Counted from the first letter of the stretch, positions 36,574 through 46,019 are shown. The stretch is DNA of 64,000 nucleotides from Enterovibrio norvegicus DSM 15893 (GCF_900115495.1 NZ_FOWR01000009.1:1-64000), one strand, 5' to 3'. The notes: generated by a model not told the origin, from the sequence alone. A program made the numbers and translations.

Positions 36574-37353
36574 GTGATAGTCTGGAGTATTGCAAACCAG
36601 AAAGGCGGCGTTGGAAAAACAACATCCACGATTACCCTTGCTGGTCTTCTCAGTGAAAGAAACAAGCGTGTCTTGCTGATCGACACCGATCCGCATGCGT
36701 CGCTCACTACCTATCTGAATTACGATTCGGACACGTTGCCACGTTCTCTTTTTGATCTCTTTCAGCTTCAGACAATTAATCGCGATACGGTAAAACCGCT
36801 TATCCTCAGCACTGAGTATAAGAACCTCGATTTATTGCCTTCACACATGTCGCTAGCAACACTCGATCGCGCTATGGGTAACCGTGGTGGAATGGGGCTG
36901 ATGCTGAAAAAGACACTCGCGTGTCTCGAAGAAGAATACGATTATGCGCTGATCGATTGCCCGCCAATTTTGGGGGTAATGATGGTGAACGCATTGGCGG
37001 CCAGTAACCGCATATTGATTCCGGTACAAACTGAGTTCCTCGCAATGAAGGGACTCGAACGTATGATCCGCACGCTGCAAATTATGCAGAAGTCGCGCAG
37101 CTCTGCGTTCAAGGTGTGCATTGTTCCTACTATGTATGACAAGAGGACGCGTGCCTCTCTTGAAACGCTTCAGGAGCTCAAAGTGCGATACCCCGATCAG
37201 GTATGGACATCTGCCGTGCCTATCGACACCAAATTCCGCGATGCGAGCTTGAAACACATGCCGCCATCGTATTACGCAAAAAACTGTCGTGGCGTTTTTG
37301 CTTATAAAACGCTGCTCTCTTACCTAGAGCGATTGGAGCAGGATGAAAGATAG
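36574..37353 (+). CDS. parC: ParA-like ATPase ParC, polar positioning of chemotaxis array
   Basis: 259 residues; GTG start with AAGGAG 6 bases upstream. Deviant Walker A QKGGVGKTT and LIDTDPHASLT are at the N-terminus. In Vibrio this gene, between cheB and parP, positions chemotaxis proteins at the old pole and ensures inheritance at division. It is not a chromosome-partition ParA (no parB neighbour) and not topoisomerase IV ParC, despite the name. Confidence 0.92.
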   Translation: MIVWSIANQKGGVGKTTSTITLAGLLSERNKRVLLIDTDPHASLTTYLNYDSDTLPRSLFDLFQLQTINRDTVKPLILSTEYKNLDLLPSHMSLATLDRAMGNRGGMGLMLKKTLACLEEEYDYALIDCPPILGVMMVNALAASNRILIPVQTEFLAMKGLERMIRTLQIMQKSRSSAFKVCIVPTMYDKRTRASLETLQELKVRYPDQVWTSAVPIDTKFRDASLKHMPPSYYAKNCRGVFAYKTLLSYLERLEQDER

Positions 37354-38596
37354 CGGTGCTTTATCCAGTGTTGAAGCACTGGACGCTTACTTCGATGCTT
37401 TGTTGGAAGACGATGATTCTCTCCAGCAAGAACAAGAAGAGGTTGTGCAACCAGACAACATGTATCTGGATGCCGACTTCTCTGAGGCGCCTGCACCTGC
37501 GTTAAAACTGCAAGAAGTGACGAGCCCTGAGCGTTTTACAGGTCGGACACTGACACAGGAGGAACGTGATCTCTCCCATGTCGAAAAATTGTTGAGCCAA
37601 TTGAAGCTTGATGAAGACATGGAGGTAGAAGTTGAAGAACTCACCGATGTTGAATTGGCTTCTGAGCTAGAAACCGACATCGAGACGGTGACTGATGCCG
37701 CTGCTGCGGTAGAAGCGTATACCGAAGCCTTAACGGAAACCGTTGATGACATTGCTGAAGTGACGCCTGCAGTGTCGTTGCATTTAGTGAGCGACACCGA
37801 CACAGATTTAGATACAGAGATGAATACCGACATTGAGCTCGACGTTGAGAGCGGTGTCGACACCTCTGTATTAGAAGAAGCAGCGCTTCAGGAGGAGACG
37901 GCACTTCAAGAAGAAACCGATCTGCTTGAAGAGGTTGAGGTTCAACAAGACATTGAACCCGCCACCGTAACGCCACTTCATGTCGACACGCATGTAGATG
38001 TCGAGGTAGACGATACCGAAGAGGTGTATATTGCCTCCGACGTTGAAAGCGACATTGTTGTTGACGCTGACGCTGATGTTGATAGCGATAGCGAACTGGA
38101 CACACAGGCGGGTGAAGATATCATCCCGCCTTGGCAAAACATCGTGCCAGAGCATGCGTTCCAAGTACTTTTCTTTGAATCAATGGGCGTGACTTATGCG
38201 GTGCCGCTGGCTGAGCTTGGCGGTATCCACCAATTGGGCGAATGCAATCATTTGATTGGTCGTCCTGATTGGTACTTGGGATTACAGACAGAGCGAGATC
38301 AGCAACTCGATATTGTTGATACCGCGAAATGGGTAATGCCAGAAAAAATAACAGATAACAGCCATCGCGATGACTATAGTTATATTGTGATCTTGGGTGA
38401 CAGCAAATGGGGGTTAGCATGTAACACCCTATTGGGTACAGAGTCACTCAACGGAGAGCAAGTGCGGTGGCGCGAGCAAGCGGGCAAACGGCCTTGGTTG
38501 GCTGGATTGGTCAAACAAAAGATGTGTGCACTTATTCATGTCGAAGCGCTGATTGCCATGCTTAATCAAGGTATTGATGCCAATGCATTGGCGTAA
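37343..38596 (+). CDS. parP: ParP-like protein with CheW-like domain and long acidic N-terminus
   Basis: 417 residues; overlaps parC by 11 bases. Residues 1-265 are extremely rich in Asp, Glu, Thr and Val, with alternating D-x-D-x stretches (about 145-175 and 230-250). Residues 268-410 resemble a CheW/AIF domain (FQVLFFESMGVTYAVPLAEL, then LGDSKWGLACNTLLGTESL). ParP links ParC to CheA and to chemoreceptor tips in Vibrio. The acidic segment is unlike the shorter proline-rich N-terminus I remember for other ParP proteins. Confidence 0.85.
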   Translation: MKDSGALSSVEALDAYFDALLEDDDSLQQEQEEVVQPDNMYLDADFSEAPAPALKLQEVTSPERFTGRTLTQEERDLSHVEKLLSQLKLDEDMEVEVEELTDVELASELETDIETVTDAAAAVEAYTEALTETVDDIAEVTPAVSLHLVSDTDTDLDTEMNTDIELDVESGVDTSVLEEAALQEETALQEETDLLEEVEVQQDIEPATVTPLHVDTHVDVEVDDTEEVYIASDVESDIVVDADADVDSDSELDTQAGEDIIPPWQNIVPEHAFQVLFFESMGVTYAVPLAELGGIHQLGECNHLIGRPDWYLGLQTERDQQLDIVDTAKWVMPEKITDNSHRDDYSYIVILGDSKWGLACNTLLGTESLNGEQVRWREQAGKRPWLAGLVKQKMCALIHVEALIAMLNQGIDANALA

Positions 38597-38629
38597 CTGA
38601 TGTAGCACAGCACGTAAAGAGGAAAACAA

Positions 38630-39118
38630 ATGTCTCAGGTAGCTGAAGTCCAAAAAGACAACGTTAACGATGAGGTCCTGCAGTGGGTGACCTTCCAATT
38701 GGAAGAGGAAACCTATGGCATTAATGTAATGCAGGTTCGTGAAGTTTTACGTTACACCGAAATTGCGCCTGTTCCTGGTGCGCCAGACTATGTTCTGGGC
38801 ATTATTAACCTGCGCGGTAACGTTGTGACGGTTATTGATACGCGTTCACGCTTTGGTTTGATGCAGGCTGATGTGACTGACAACACGCGTGTTATCGTGA
38901 TTGAAGCTGAATCGCAAGTGATCGGTATCATGGTTGATAGCGTGGCGGAAGTGGTTTATCTGCGCACCTCTGAAATCGACACCACACCAAGCGTGGGTAC
39001 GGACGAAAGCGCTAAGTTTATTCAAGGCGTGAGCAACCGTAATGGTAACCTGCTGATATTGGTTGATTTGAACAAACTGCTCTCAGACGAAGAGTGGTCT
39101 GATATGGCAATGCTGTAA
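38630..39118 (+). CDS. cheW: Chemotaxis coupling protein CheW
   Basis: 162 residues. Two SH3-like lobes: VTFQLEEETYGINVMQVREV and GIINLRGNVVTVIDTRSRFG. Couples CheA to receptors. AGAGGA ribosome-binding site; its stop overlaps the next gene (TAATG). Confidence 0.97.
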   Translation: MSQVAEVQKDNVNDEVLQWVTFQLEEETYGINVMQVREVLRYTEIAPVPGAPDYVLGIINLRGNVVTVIDTRSRFGLMQADVTDNTRVIVIEAESQVIGIMVDSVAEVVYLRTSEIDTTPSVGTDESAKFIQGVSNRNGNLLILVDLNKLLSDEEWSDMAML

Positions 39119-39543
39119 TGCTCGATGTCGTGTTGTACTGGTTACCGCTCGGTGTTTCAGTTGTCATCGGGGTTGTTCTATTTCTTCTGCTTCGCCGAGA
39201 GAAAAAGGCGCGACAGGCGCTAGAAACCAAATTTCAAGCCATGGAATTGGTTTACAAAAATGCGCGCCAGCAGCAGGAGAGCCTGACCAAACAGTTCAAT
39301 GAACTGCGTGCAGGTTCGATAGGAATGAGCCAGAAGCTCGCAGAGCTTTCACAGCGTTTCGATGACGTTGTTGATAAGCAAAACGAGCTAGAAATGCACG
39401 ACCCAGACGGTCGACTGTATAGTCGAGCGAGCAAGATGGTAGAACTAGGCGCAGATATTCATGAGTTAATGGAAGAGTGTGATTTGCCGAAGGCAGAAGC
39501 TGAATTACTTCTGAGTATTCGAAAGCAAAGACTCGTGCGATAG
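39118..39543 (+). CDS. DUF2802 membrane-anchored coiled-coil protein
   Basis: 141 residues. One membrane segment (about 5-25), then a coiled coil (about 30-90) and a C-terminal helical part (ASKMVELGADIHELMEECDL; AELLLSI) that resembles the DUF2802 family regularly found after cheW in polar-flagellated gammaproteobacteria. Function unknown; overlap with cheW suggests a role at the pole or the array. Confidence 0.8.
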   Translation: MLDVVLYWLPLGVSVVIGVVLFLLLRREKKARQALETKFQAMELVYKNARQQQESLTKQFNELRAGSIGMSQKLAELSQRFDDVVDKQNELEMHDPDGRLYSRASKMVELGADIHELMEECDLPKAEAELLLSIRKQRLVR

Positions 39544-39572
39544 CTGGTACAGTGAAGCAAGCATTGGCTTGC

Positions 39573-39866
39573 TTATACTGACTGATTAACAAAAGCCCCT
39601 TCCCATCCGGGAGGGGCTTTTCCGTCTAGGTACCACGCAAACGCGATGAGCTCTGCGATCACCAAGTAGAGTTGTTCTGGAATTTCGTCGCCAACCTCTA
39701 GCGCGGAAAGCCAATTCATTAATGTCTCATCGCTGTGGATGAGACCGCCATTCTTTTCCATTTCTTCAATGAGCTTCTCCGCCAGTGCTTCATAGCCTTT
39801 AGCGCTAACCGTTGGCGTGTTCACGCCATCATATCGAAGAGCAACGGCGCTTTTTTCTTTCTTCAT
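39573..39866 (-). CDS. FlhB C-terminal-like protein (FhlB/FlhX)
   Basis: 97 residues, resembling only the part of FlhB after the NPTH site (AVALRYDGVNTPTVSAKGYEALAEKL; ELIAFAWYLDGK). No NPTH and no membrane segments. Such proteins can partly replace the cleaved FlhB tail in other bacteria. Start overlaps the end of the FliK-like gene by four bases (ATGA), so both are made together. Confidence 0.88.
   Translation of the reverse strand: MKKEKSAVALRYDGVNTPTVSAKGYEALAEKLIEEMEKNGGLIHSDETLMNWLSALEVGDEIPEQLYLVIAELIAFAWYLDGKAPPGWEGAFVNQSV
39591..39622. terminator. Bidirectional terminator inside flhB-like gene end
   Basis: AAAAGCCCC-T-TCCC, loop, GGGA-GGGGCTTTT. In the plus direction it ends the cheW-DUF2802 transcript; on the minus strand it is also flanked by A/T but overlaps the last codons of the converging gene (stop at 39573). 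Confidence 0.8.
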
Positions 39867-40627
39867 ACTTGTATATTAACCCCGCTTGAAACCGTCGCTG
39901 GTGCTGATGGCTCAGTGGCTTCTACTTTGATATTGGATAAATTAAGTTGATGTTTGCTCAACTGTTTTTCTAAAACGGGGAGCGCGGCTTCAACGCGCTT
40001 TTTTAATCCTTTGGAATTGGTGGAAAACGCCAGCGAAAGTTCTTGGTCTTCAAGTTCCACGGTTGCCAACACCTGACGATTTTTTGAAAGCGTTAAATTG
40101 ACAGTGATAGACCAACGAGATTTTTTCGCTTTGGTTTGGGTCTTCTTTTTAACGGTGACATGAACGGGGCTTTGTTGTTGCGGGTGAAAGGGAAACAACC
40201 AAGTGAACTCCCCCGGTTTATTGCTGTCTTGAAAGCGTTGCTCTGCAAATAGCATGAGCATCGCTTTTAGTTTGCTTGAGCCTTCGTTATCCGCGGTCGA
40301 TAAAAGACGTAGCGCATCAAGGGTACTTTTGTCTGTTTGACGCTCCGCTAACCACTTTGCGGCAAGCTCGGGTTTACTCGGCATAAACAAAGAATTAAGC
40401 AGCATGGTGAGGGGGACTGATGGTGCATTCTGTGTGCCTGTTGAACGTGTTAACAGTGGGAAAATATTCATCAATGATAGTAATTGAGAAAGCTGTGAAC
40501 TATTCGTTCCAGTTTTAGCAATAGATTTCGAATTTTCTTGGCCGATTAACAATACGCTTTCTACGGGCTTATTCTTCAGCACCTCAAGCATTAGTGCACT
40601 GATGTTACTGTTATTATCGATTTTCAT
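39863..40627 (-). CDS. FliK-like hook-length control domain protein
   Basis: 254 residues. The N-terminal 150 are of unknown type; a Lys-rich segment (about 158-170) precedes a C-terminal part (about 165-245) with the layout of the Flg_hook domain (SRWSITVNLTLSKNRQVLAT, then ALPVLEKQLSKHQLNLSNIK). The real fliK is at 18846. Coupling with an FlhB-tail protein points to export-switch control. Divergent from ccmA. Confidence 0.65.
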   Translation of the reverse strand: MKIDNNSNISALMLEVLKNKPVESVLLIGQENSKSIAKTGTNSSQLSQLLSLMNIFPLLTRSTGTQNAPSVPLTMLLNSLFMPSKPELAAKWLAERQTDKSTLDALRLLSTADNEGSSKLKAMLMLFAEQRFQDSNKPGEFTWLFPFHPQQQSPVHVTVKKKTQTKAKKSRWSITVNLTLSKNRQVLATVELEDQELSLAFSTNSKGLKKRVEAALPVLEKQLSKHQLNLSNIKVEATEPSAPATVSSGVNIQV

Positions 40628-40749
40628 ACTTACTCACAATTAGTCACATTTGAGCGAGAGCCTTGGGATCGTGCCGCTAACGATTTTAAAAACCTCTATG
40701 TTATTATCGGGTAGATTTTTCATTACTTTATCGGGAATTGACAATCGCT

Positions 40750-41364
40750 ATGTTGGAAGTGCGTCAACTAAGCAGCATCCGTGATGAGCGAGTGTTGTTT
40801 GAAGACCTTAATTTTACCGTGTCGCCCGGTGATCTTGTTCAGATAGAAGGACCGAATGGCGCGGGTAAAACAACCCTGCTTCGCATTATTGCGGGACTGG
40901 GATTGTCAGAGTCTGGTGACGTATTTTGGAACGGCAGCTCGGTCACGAAAGCCAGAGAAGAGTTCTACAGTGATCTCTTGTTCTTGGGGCATAGTACAGG
41001 TGTTAAGCGTGAGCTAACGGCTTACGAAAATTTGGCGTTTTACCAGAAAATGCACGGTACTCCCGATGAAAATCGCCTTTGGGATGCACTCGCCCGTGTG
41101 GGGCTAGCAGGGCGGGAAGACGTTCCAGTCGCTCAATTATCGGCGGGACAGAATCGACGTGTTGCATTGGCTCGACTTTGGATCAGTGAGTCTTTACTTT
41201 GGATCCTTGATGAACCACTCACAGCCATTGATAAACAAGGTGTTAAGGTGTTGGAACAGCTATTCCAGAAACACGTTGATAACGGGGGCATAGTGCTGTT
41301 TACCACTCACCAAGATATGTTCCACGATAACCCTAAACTCCGTCGCATCACTTTGGGGGCGTAA
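40750..41364 (+). CDS. ccmA: Heme exporter ATP-binding protein CcmA
   Basis: 204 residues from the ATG at 40750 (MLEVRQLSSIRDERVLF), matching the family start; an in-frame TTG at 40738 is less likely because GGGA would be only one base away from it. Walker A EGPNGAGKTT, signature LSAGQNRRVALARL, Walker B LWILDEPLTAID. Powers the CcmABCD step that releases holo-CcmE. First gene of ccmABCDEFGHI. Confidence 0.95.
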   Translation: MLEVRQLSSIRDERVLFEDLNFTVSPGDLVQIEGPNGAGKTTLLRIIAGLGLSESGDVFWNGSSVTKAREEFYSDLLFLGHSTGVKRELTAYENLAFYQKMHGTPDENRLWDALARVGLAGREDVPVAQLSAGQNRRVALARLWISESLLWILDEPLTAIDKQGVKVLEQLFQKHVDNGGIVLFTTHQDMFHDNPKLRRITLGA

Positions 41365-42032
41365 TGGGAAAGGCGTTATTTGAACTTATCCATCGTGAAC
41401 TCTTGGTGGCTTTCCGACGTCAGTCTGACATGCTGAACCCGCTATGGTTTTTCATCATTGTCATCACTTTGTTCCCGTTGGGTGTCGGGCCAGGGCCTAA
41501 TCTGCTTGCAGAGATTGCACCGGGTATTATCTGGGTTGCAGCATTGCTGGCGGCAGTCGTCTCACTGGAACGGCTCTTTCGTGACGATTTTGTCGATGGT
41601 TCACTAGAGCAAATCTTGCTGATGCCAGAACCGCTTCCGGTCTTAGCGTTTGCAAAAGTCGTTGCGCACTGGCTGCTGACGGGCTTGCCGTTATTGATCA
41701 TAAGCCCGCTTCTAGCAGTATTACTTTCATTAGATTGGCCGACATACAAAGCCGTGGTGTTGACGTTACTGTTAGGAACACCAACGTTGAGCTTTTTGGG
41801 CGCAATAGGTGTGGCATTGACCGTTGGCCTGAGAAAAGGTGGCGTGCTTGTGAGCTTATTGGTGCTGCCGTTGTTCATCCCGGTCTTGATTTTTGCTACA
41901 TCTGCCATTGATATGGCAGCCAATGGATTTCCGATTGACGGGCAACTCGCCATTCTTGGTGCGATGTTGGCTGGGTCGGCAACCCTATCACCTTTTGCAG
42001 TGTCAGCGGCACTGCGCGTGAGTGTTCAATAA
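41364..42032 (+). CDS. ccmB: Heme exporter membrane protein CcmB
   Basis: 222 residues with six membrane segments. Start overlaps the ccmA stop (TAATG). Partner of CcmA in the ABC complex. VFLRRDF-like conserved ERLFRDDFVDGSLEQ is seen at about residues 70-84. Confidence 0.95.
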   Translation: MGKALFELIHRELLVAFRRQSDMLNPLWFFIIVITLFPLGVGPGPNLLAEIAPGIIWVAALLAAVVSLERLFRDDFVDGSLEQILLMPEPLPVLAFAKVVAHWLLTGLPLLIISPLLAVLLSLDWPTYKAVVLTLLLGTPTLSFLGAIGVALTVGLRKGGVLVSLLVLPLFIPVLIFATSAIDMAANGFPIDGQLAILGAMLAGSATLSPFAVSAALRVSVQ

Positions 42033-42063
42033 TTCTTATAATTTACTGAGAGCGGTAATAGCA

Positions 42064-42801
42064 ATGTGGAAATGGCTTCATCCCTATGCCAAACCCGAGG
42101 CAACCTACCAGCTGTGTAATACACTGCTGCCGTGGTTCTCTGTGCTGGCATTGTTGTCCTTGATTACGGGTACGATTTGGGGGCTTGCGTTTGCGCCTTC
42201 TGACTACCAACAAGGTGACAGCTTCAGGATCATTTACATCCATGTGCCTGCAGCAATTTGGTCGATGGGTGCGTATATGTCGATGGCAATCGCTGCCTTT
42301 ATTGGCCTTGTTTGGCAAATCAAAATCTCTGACTGGGCTGCCGCTGCGATGGCTCCGATTGGCGCTGTATTTACCTTCATCGCGCTGTTAACTGGTGCGG
42401 TATGGGGCAAGCCGATGTGGGGTGCTTGGTGGGTGTGGGATGCGCGTCTAACCTCTGAGCTTATTCTGCTGTTTCTCTACCTGGGTGTGATTGCACTGTA
42501 TAACGCGTTTGACGATGAGCGTACCGCGGGTCGTGCAGCTGGCATTCTCGCTATGGTGGGTGTGATTAATCTCCCTATCATTCACTTCTCTGTGGAGTGG
42601 TGGAATACCCTTCACCAAGGCGCAACCATCACTAAATTTGCGAAGCCTTCTATTGCCTCAGACATGCTTTGGCCATTGTTGCTGAACATTTTTGGGTTTG
42701 CATTCTTCTTTGGTGCATTAACCTTGATGGGGCTGAAAAACAAAATTCTTCAGCGTGAAGCGCATCGCCCTTGGGTGCGTCAATTGGTAGAGCGAGGATA
42801 A
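42064..42801 (+). CDS. ccmC: Heme-handling protein CcmC
   Basis: 245 residues from the ATG at 42064 (MWKWLHPYAKPE), the same length as E. coli CcmC; an upstream GTG at 42022 adds 14 residues and overlaps ccmB. The tryptophan-rich WWD loop (WGAWWVWDARLTSELILLF) and flanking histidines present heme to CcmE. Six membrane segments. Confidence 0.96.
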   Translation: MWKWLHPYAKPEATYQLCNTLLPWFSVLALLSLITGTIWGLAFAPSDYQQGDSFRIIYIHVPAAIWSMGAYMSMAIAAFIGLVWQIKISDWAAAAMAPIGAVFTFIALLTGAVWGKPMWGAWWVWDARLTSELILLFLYLGVIALYNAFDDERTAGRAAGILAMVGVINLPIIHFSVEWWNTLHQGATITKFAKPSIASDMLWPLLLNIFGFAFFFGALTLMGLKNKILQREAHRPWVRQLVERG

Positions 42802-42803
42802 TC

Positions 42804-43010
42804 ATGCATTTTACTTCCTTCTCAGCATTCTTAGACATGGGCGGCTATGCCGCTTATGTGTGGAGTTCTTTCGGTATTACGTTTGGTGCCTTGTTGTGGT
42901 TAGTTATTTCCGCCCACCTGACACGCCGTAAGCTCTTCAATGACATTAAAAATAGAGCCGCCAGAGAGCAGCGCATCAAAAATGCCCAAAATATGGAGAA
43001 CACATTATGA
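42804..43010 (+). CDS. ccmD: Heme exporter subunit CcmD
   Basis: 68 residues starting [20 protein letters not shown]: one membrane segment (about 15-38) and a basic cytoplasmic tail. GAGGATA precedes the ATG. Small stabilising subunit of CcmABCD. The stop overlaps ccmE (ATGA). Confidence 0.93.
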   Translation: MHFTSFSAFLDMGGYAAYVWSSFGITFGALLWLVISAHLTRRKLFNDIKNRAAREQRIKNAQNMENTL

Positions 43011-43486
43011 ACCCAAGACGCAAAAAACGATTAGGGCTGGCTCTGGCCTTAGTATTGGGCGTAGGTGCGACGATTGGGCTTATGCTGTATGCGCTGAATC
43101 AGAATATGGATTTGTTCTACACGCCAACGGAGTTGGTGAACGGTAAGCCTGACGGAACCAAACCTGAAGTTGGTCAGCGTTTGAGAATTGGTGGCATGGT
43201 TGTCACTGATTCCGTTCAGCGTGATCCAGACTCTCTCAAAGTGAGTTTTAAAGTGGCCGATGTTGGCCCACAAGTTACCGTTATTTTTGAAGGTATCCTT
43301 CCTGACCTGTTCCGTGAAGGGCAGGGTATTGTGGCGCAAGGCGAGTTGGTCAATGCCAACACCGTTAAAGCGCACGAAGTGCTCGCAAAGCACGATGAAG
43401 AATACATGCCACCCGAAATTGCAGAGGCCATGAATAAAAACCATCAGCCTCTTGAATACACAGAGCAACAAAAAGGTAGCTACTAA
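43007..43486 (+). CDS. ccmE: Periplasmic heme chaperone CcmE
   Basis: 159 residues. N-terminal membrane anchor (about 10-30) and an OB-fold domain; the heme-binding His129 is in [12 protein letters not shown]. Receives heme from CcmC and hands it to CcmF/H. Confidence 0.97.
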   Translation: MNPRRKKRLGLALALVLGVGATIGLMLYALNQNMDLFYTPTELVNGKPDGTKPEVGQRLRIGGMVVTDSVQRDPDSLKVSFKVADVGPQVTVIFEGILPDLFREGQGIVAQGELVNANTVKAHEVLAKHDEEYMPPEIAEAMNKNHQPLEYTEQQKGSY

Positions 43487-45462
43487 TGATTGCTGAACTG
43501 GGGCATTTTGCCCTGATCATCTCCCTCGGCTTTTCGGTGCTGCTGAGCATCTATCCGCTGTGGGGAGCGCAGATCGGAAACCAAGCCATGATGCGTTCAG
43601 CGCGTCCATTGGCGATTGGCATGTTCCTCATGCTACTGATGTCATTCTTCGCGTTGAGCTGGGCGTTTTACGCCAATGACTTCACCGTTAGCTATGTCGC
43701 GAGTAACTCTAACAGTGCATTGCCTTGGTATTATCGCCTCACCGCGGTATGGGGTGCTCACGAAGGGTCTTTGCTGCTTTGGGTTCTGATCCAAGCGGGT
43801 TGGACACTTGCCGTTGCTCTGTTTAGCCGTGGTATGCCGCAAGAATCAGTCGCGCGTGTATTGGCGGTGATGGGCATGATCGGCGTCGGTTTCTTACTCT
43901 TTATTATTCTGACGTCAAACCCCTTTGACCGCACCTTGCCTTACTTCCCTGTCGATGGTCGTGACCTTAATCCGCTATTGCAAGATCCGGGTCTGATTGT
44001 TCACCCGCCAATGCTGTACATGGGTTATGTCGGCTTCTCCGTTGCGTTTGCGTTTGCGATAGCGTCCTTGATGGCGGGTCGTTTGGATACTGCGTGGGCG
44101 CGTTGGTCTCGTCCTTGGACAACCGCTGCATGGGTCTTCTTGACGATTGGTATCGCACTGGGCTCTTGGTGGGCGTACTACGAACTCGGCTGGGGTGGCT
44201 GGTGGTTCTGGGATCCAGTAGAAAACGCATCATTCATGCCTTGGCTAGCGGGTACGGCGTTAATGCACTCCCTCGCGGTGACTGAAAAACGTGGCACCTT
44301 TAAAGCGTGGACGGTATTGCTTGCGATCTCTGCGTTCTCTTTGAGTTTATTGGGTACCTTCCTTGTCCGTTCTGGTGTTCTGGTTTCGGTGCACGCGTTT
44401 GCATCAGATCCAACCCGTGGTCTCTTTATTCTGGCGTTCTTGGTCGCGGTCATCGGTGGTTCATTGCTGCTTTATGCACTCCGCGCGTCTGAAGTGCGTG
44501 TCCGGGGCAATTTCGAATTGGTGTCCCGTGAAAATGCGTTATTGGCAAACAACATTCTTTTGATTGCAGCCCTCGTGGTTGTGCTGTTAGGAACCTTGCT
44601 GCCATTGGTGCATAAGCAAATTGGTTTGGGTTCTGTCTCTATCGGCGAACCGTTCTTTAACTTGCTTTTCACCTGGTTGGCTGTGCCATTTGTGTTCTTG
44701 TTAGGTATTGGTCCACTGGTTCGTTGGAAACGCGACAACCTGAAAACCGTCAAGAAAGAGCTGATCATCTGCGGCATTTTGTCGATTGTTGGTGGTATTG
44801 CTCTGGTCGCTATTTTCGCGGATGCCTTCATGCCACTTGCAGCGCTAGGTGCAGTGATGGGGTTGTGGATTATCCTGACGCAATCGTTCGAAGTGTACCA
44901 ACGTGCAACACATCGCGATGATTTCATGGCGGGTGTTCGCAAGCTAGGTCGCAGCCACTGGGCCATGATATTTGGTCATATCGGTCTTGCTGTGTCGATT
45001 CTTGGTATCGCGATGGTGCAGAACTACGACATCGAACGCGATGTGAAAATGGCACCGGGCGACACGGTAGAAATTCAAGGGTATCACTTTAATTTCGCGG
45101 GTCTTCGCGAAAAAGATGGCCCGAATTATGACGGTTACATCGCCGACTTTGATGTTTACCGTGGCGATCGTCGCATCAATACGCTGCACGCAGAAAAACG
45201 TTTCTACAACGTACAACGCTCGATGATGACAGAAGCTGCGATTGATCGTGGTATCACGCGTGACTTGTACATTGCGATGGGTGAACGCTTGTCTGATGGA
45301 GCGTGGGCCGTTCGAATTTACTATAAGCCATTTGTTCGTTGGATTTGGTTTGGTGCGGTATTGATGGCTGTTGGCGGTATCTTTGCCATGTCTGATAAAC
45401 GTTACCGTTTCAGACAGAAATCGACATCGGCGATCAGCGCCGAGCCAGCGAAGGAGATTTAA
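43486..45462 (+). CDS. ccmF: Cytochrome c heme lyase subunit CcmF
   Basis: 658 residues with about 14-15 membrane segments. WWD domain GWGGWWFWDPVENASFMPWL at about residues 230-250. Joins heme to apocytochrome c with CcmH and CcmI. Start overlaps the ccmE stop (TAATG). Confidence 0.97.
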   Translation: MIAELGHFALIISLGFSVLLSIYPLWGAQIGNQAMMRSARPLAIGMFLMLLMSFFALSWAFYANDFTVSYVASNSNSALPWYYRLTAVWGAHEGSLLLWVLIQAGWTLAVALFSRGMPQESVARVLAVMGMIGVGFLLFIILTSNPFDRTLPYFPVDGRDLNPLLQDPGLIVHPPMLYMGYVGFSVAFAFAIASLMAGRLDTAWARWSRPWTTAAWVFLTIGIALGSWWAYYELGWGGWWFWDPVENASFMPWLAGTALMHSLAVTEKRGTFKAWTVLLAISAFSLSLLGTFLVRSGVLVSVHAFASDPTRGLFILAFLVAVIGGSLLLYALRASEVRVRGNFELVSRENALLANNILLIAALVVVLLGTLLPLVHKQIGLGSVSIGEPFFNLLFTWLAVPFVFLLGIGPLVRWKRDNLKTVKKELIICGILSIVGGIALVAIFADAFMPLAALGAVMGLWIILTQSFEVYQRATHRDDFMAGVRKLGRSHWAMIFGHIGLAVSILGIAMVQNYDIERDVKMAPGDTVEIQGYHFNFAGLREKDGPNYDGYIADFDVYRGDRRINTLHAEKRFYNVQRSMMTEAAIDRGITRDLYIAMGERLSDGAWAVRIYYKPFVRWIWFGAVLMAVGGIFAMSDKRYRFRQKSTSAISAEPAKEI

Positions 45463-45464
45463 GG

Positions 45465-46019
45465 GTGAAACGTCCTTTATTGTTTATCCCATTGGCTCTC
45501 TTTATGGTGCTTGTGGCGGTGTTTTTTGTTCAGCTTGGTAACAATGCTGACGGTGACGACCCCACTAAACTAGAGTCTGTTTTGGTAGGAAAACCGGTTC
45601 CAGAATTCCGTTTGGAAGATTTGGCCGAGGCTGGAAAGCTTTATGACCAGAGCGTTTTCCATGGGCAACCTTTATTGCTCAACGTTTGGGCGACATGGTG
45701 TCCAACCTGTTACGCCGAACATTCATTTTTAAATGAATTGGCAGGCGACGGTGTGAAAATCATTGGTCTTAACTACAAAGATGATCGTGTTAAAGCGATC
45801 GGCTGGTTGAATCAATTGGGTAATCCTTACTTGATCAGCTTGTTTGATGGTAACGGCATGTTGGGGCTGGATCTCGGTGTGTATGGCGCGCCTGAAACGT
45901 TCCTCATTGATGCGAACGGTACTATTCGTTATCGCCATGCGGGTGATGTAAACACGCGCAATTGGGAAGACACCTTGAAGCCGATTTATGACCAAATGTT
46001 GGCGGAGGCACAAGGATGA
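45465..46019 (+). CDS. dsbE: Thiol:disulfide oxidoreductase CcmG (DsbE)
   Basis: 184 residues; GTG start with AAGGAGA about 9 bases upstream. Membrane anchor (about 5-25) and thioredoxin domain with WCPTC (WATWCPTCYAEH). Keeps the apocytochrome CXXCH reduced. Confidence 0.96.
   Translation: MKRPLLFIPLALFMVLVAVFFVQLGNNADGDDPTKLESVLVGKPVPEFRLEDLAEAGKLYDQSVFHGQPLLLNVWATWCPTCYAEHSFLNELAGDGVKIIGLNYKDDRVKAIGWLNQLGNPYLISLFDGNGMLGLDLGVYGAPETFLIDANGTIRYRHAGDVNTRNWEDTLKPIYDQMLAEAQG

Noticed and set aside
40690-40740. Direct repeat of TTATCGGG before ccmA
   Set aside because: Short and in AT-rich DNA; no known regulator site matches and chance is likely.
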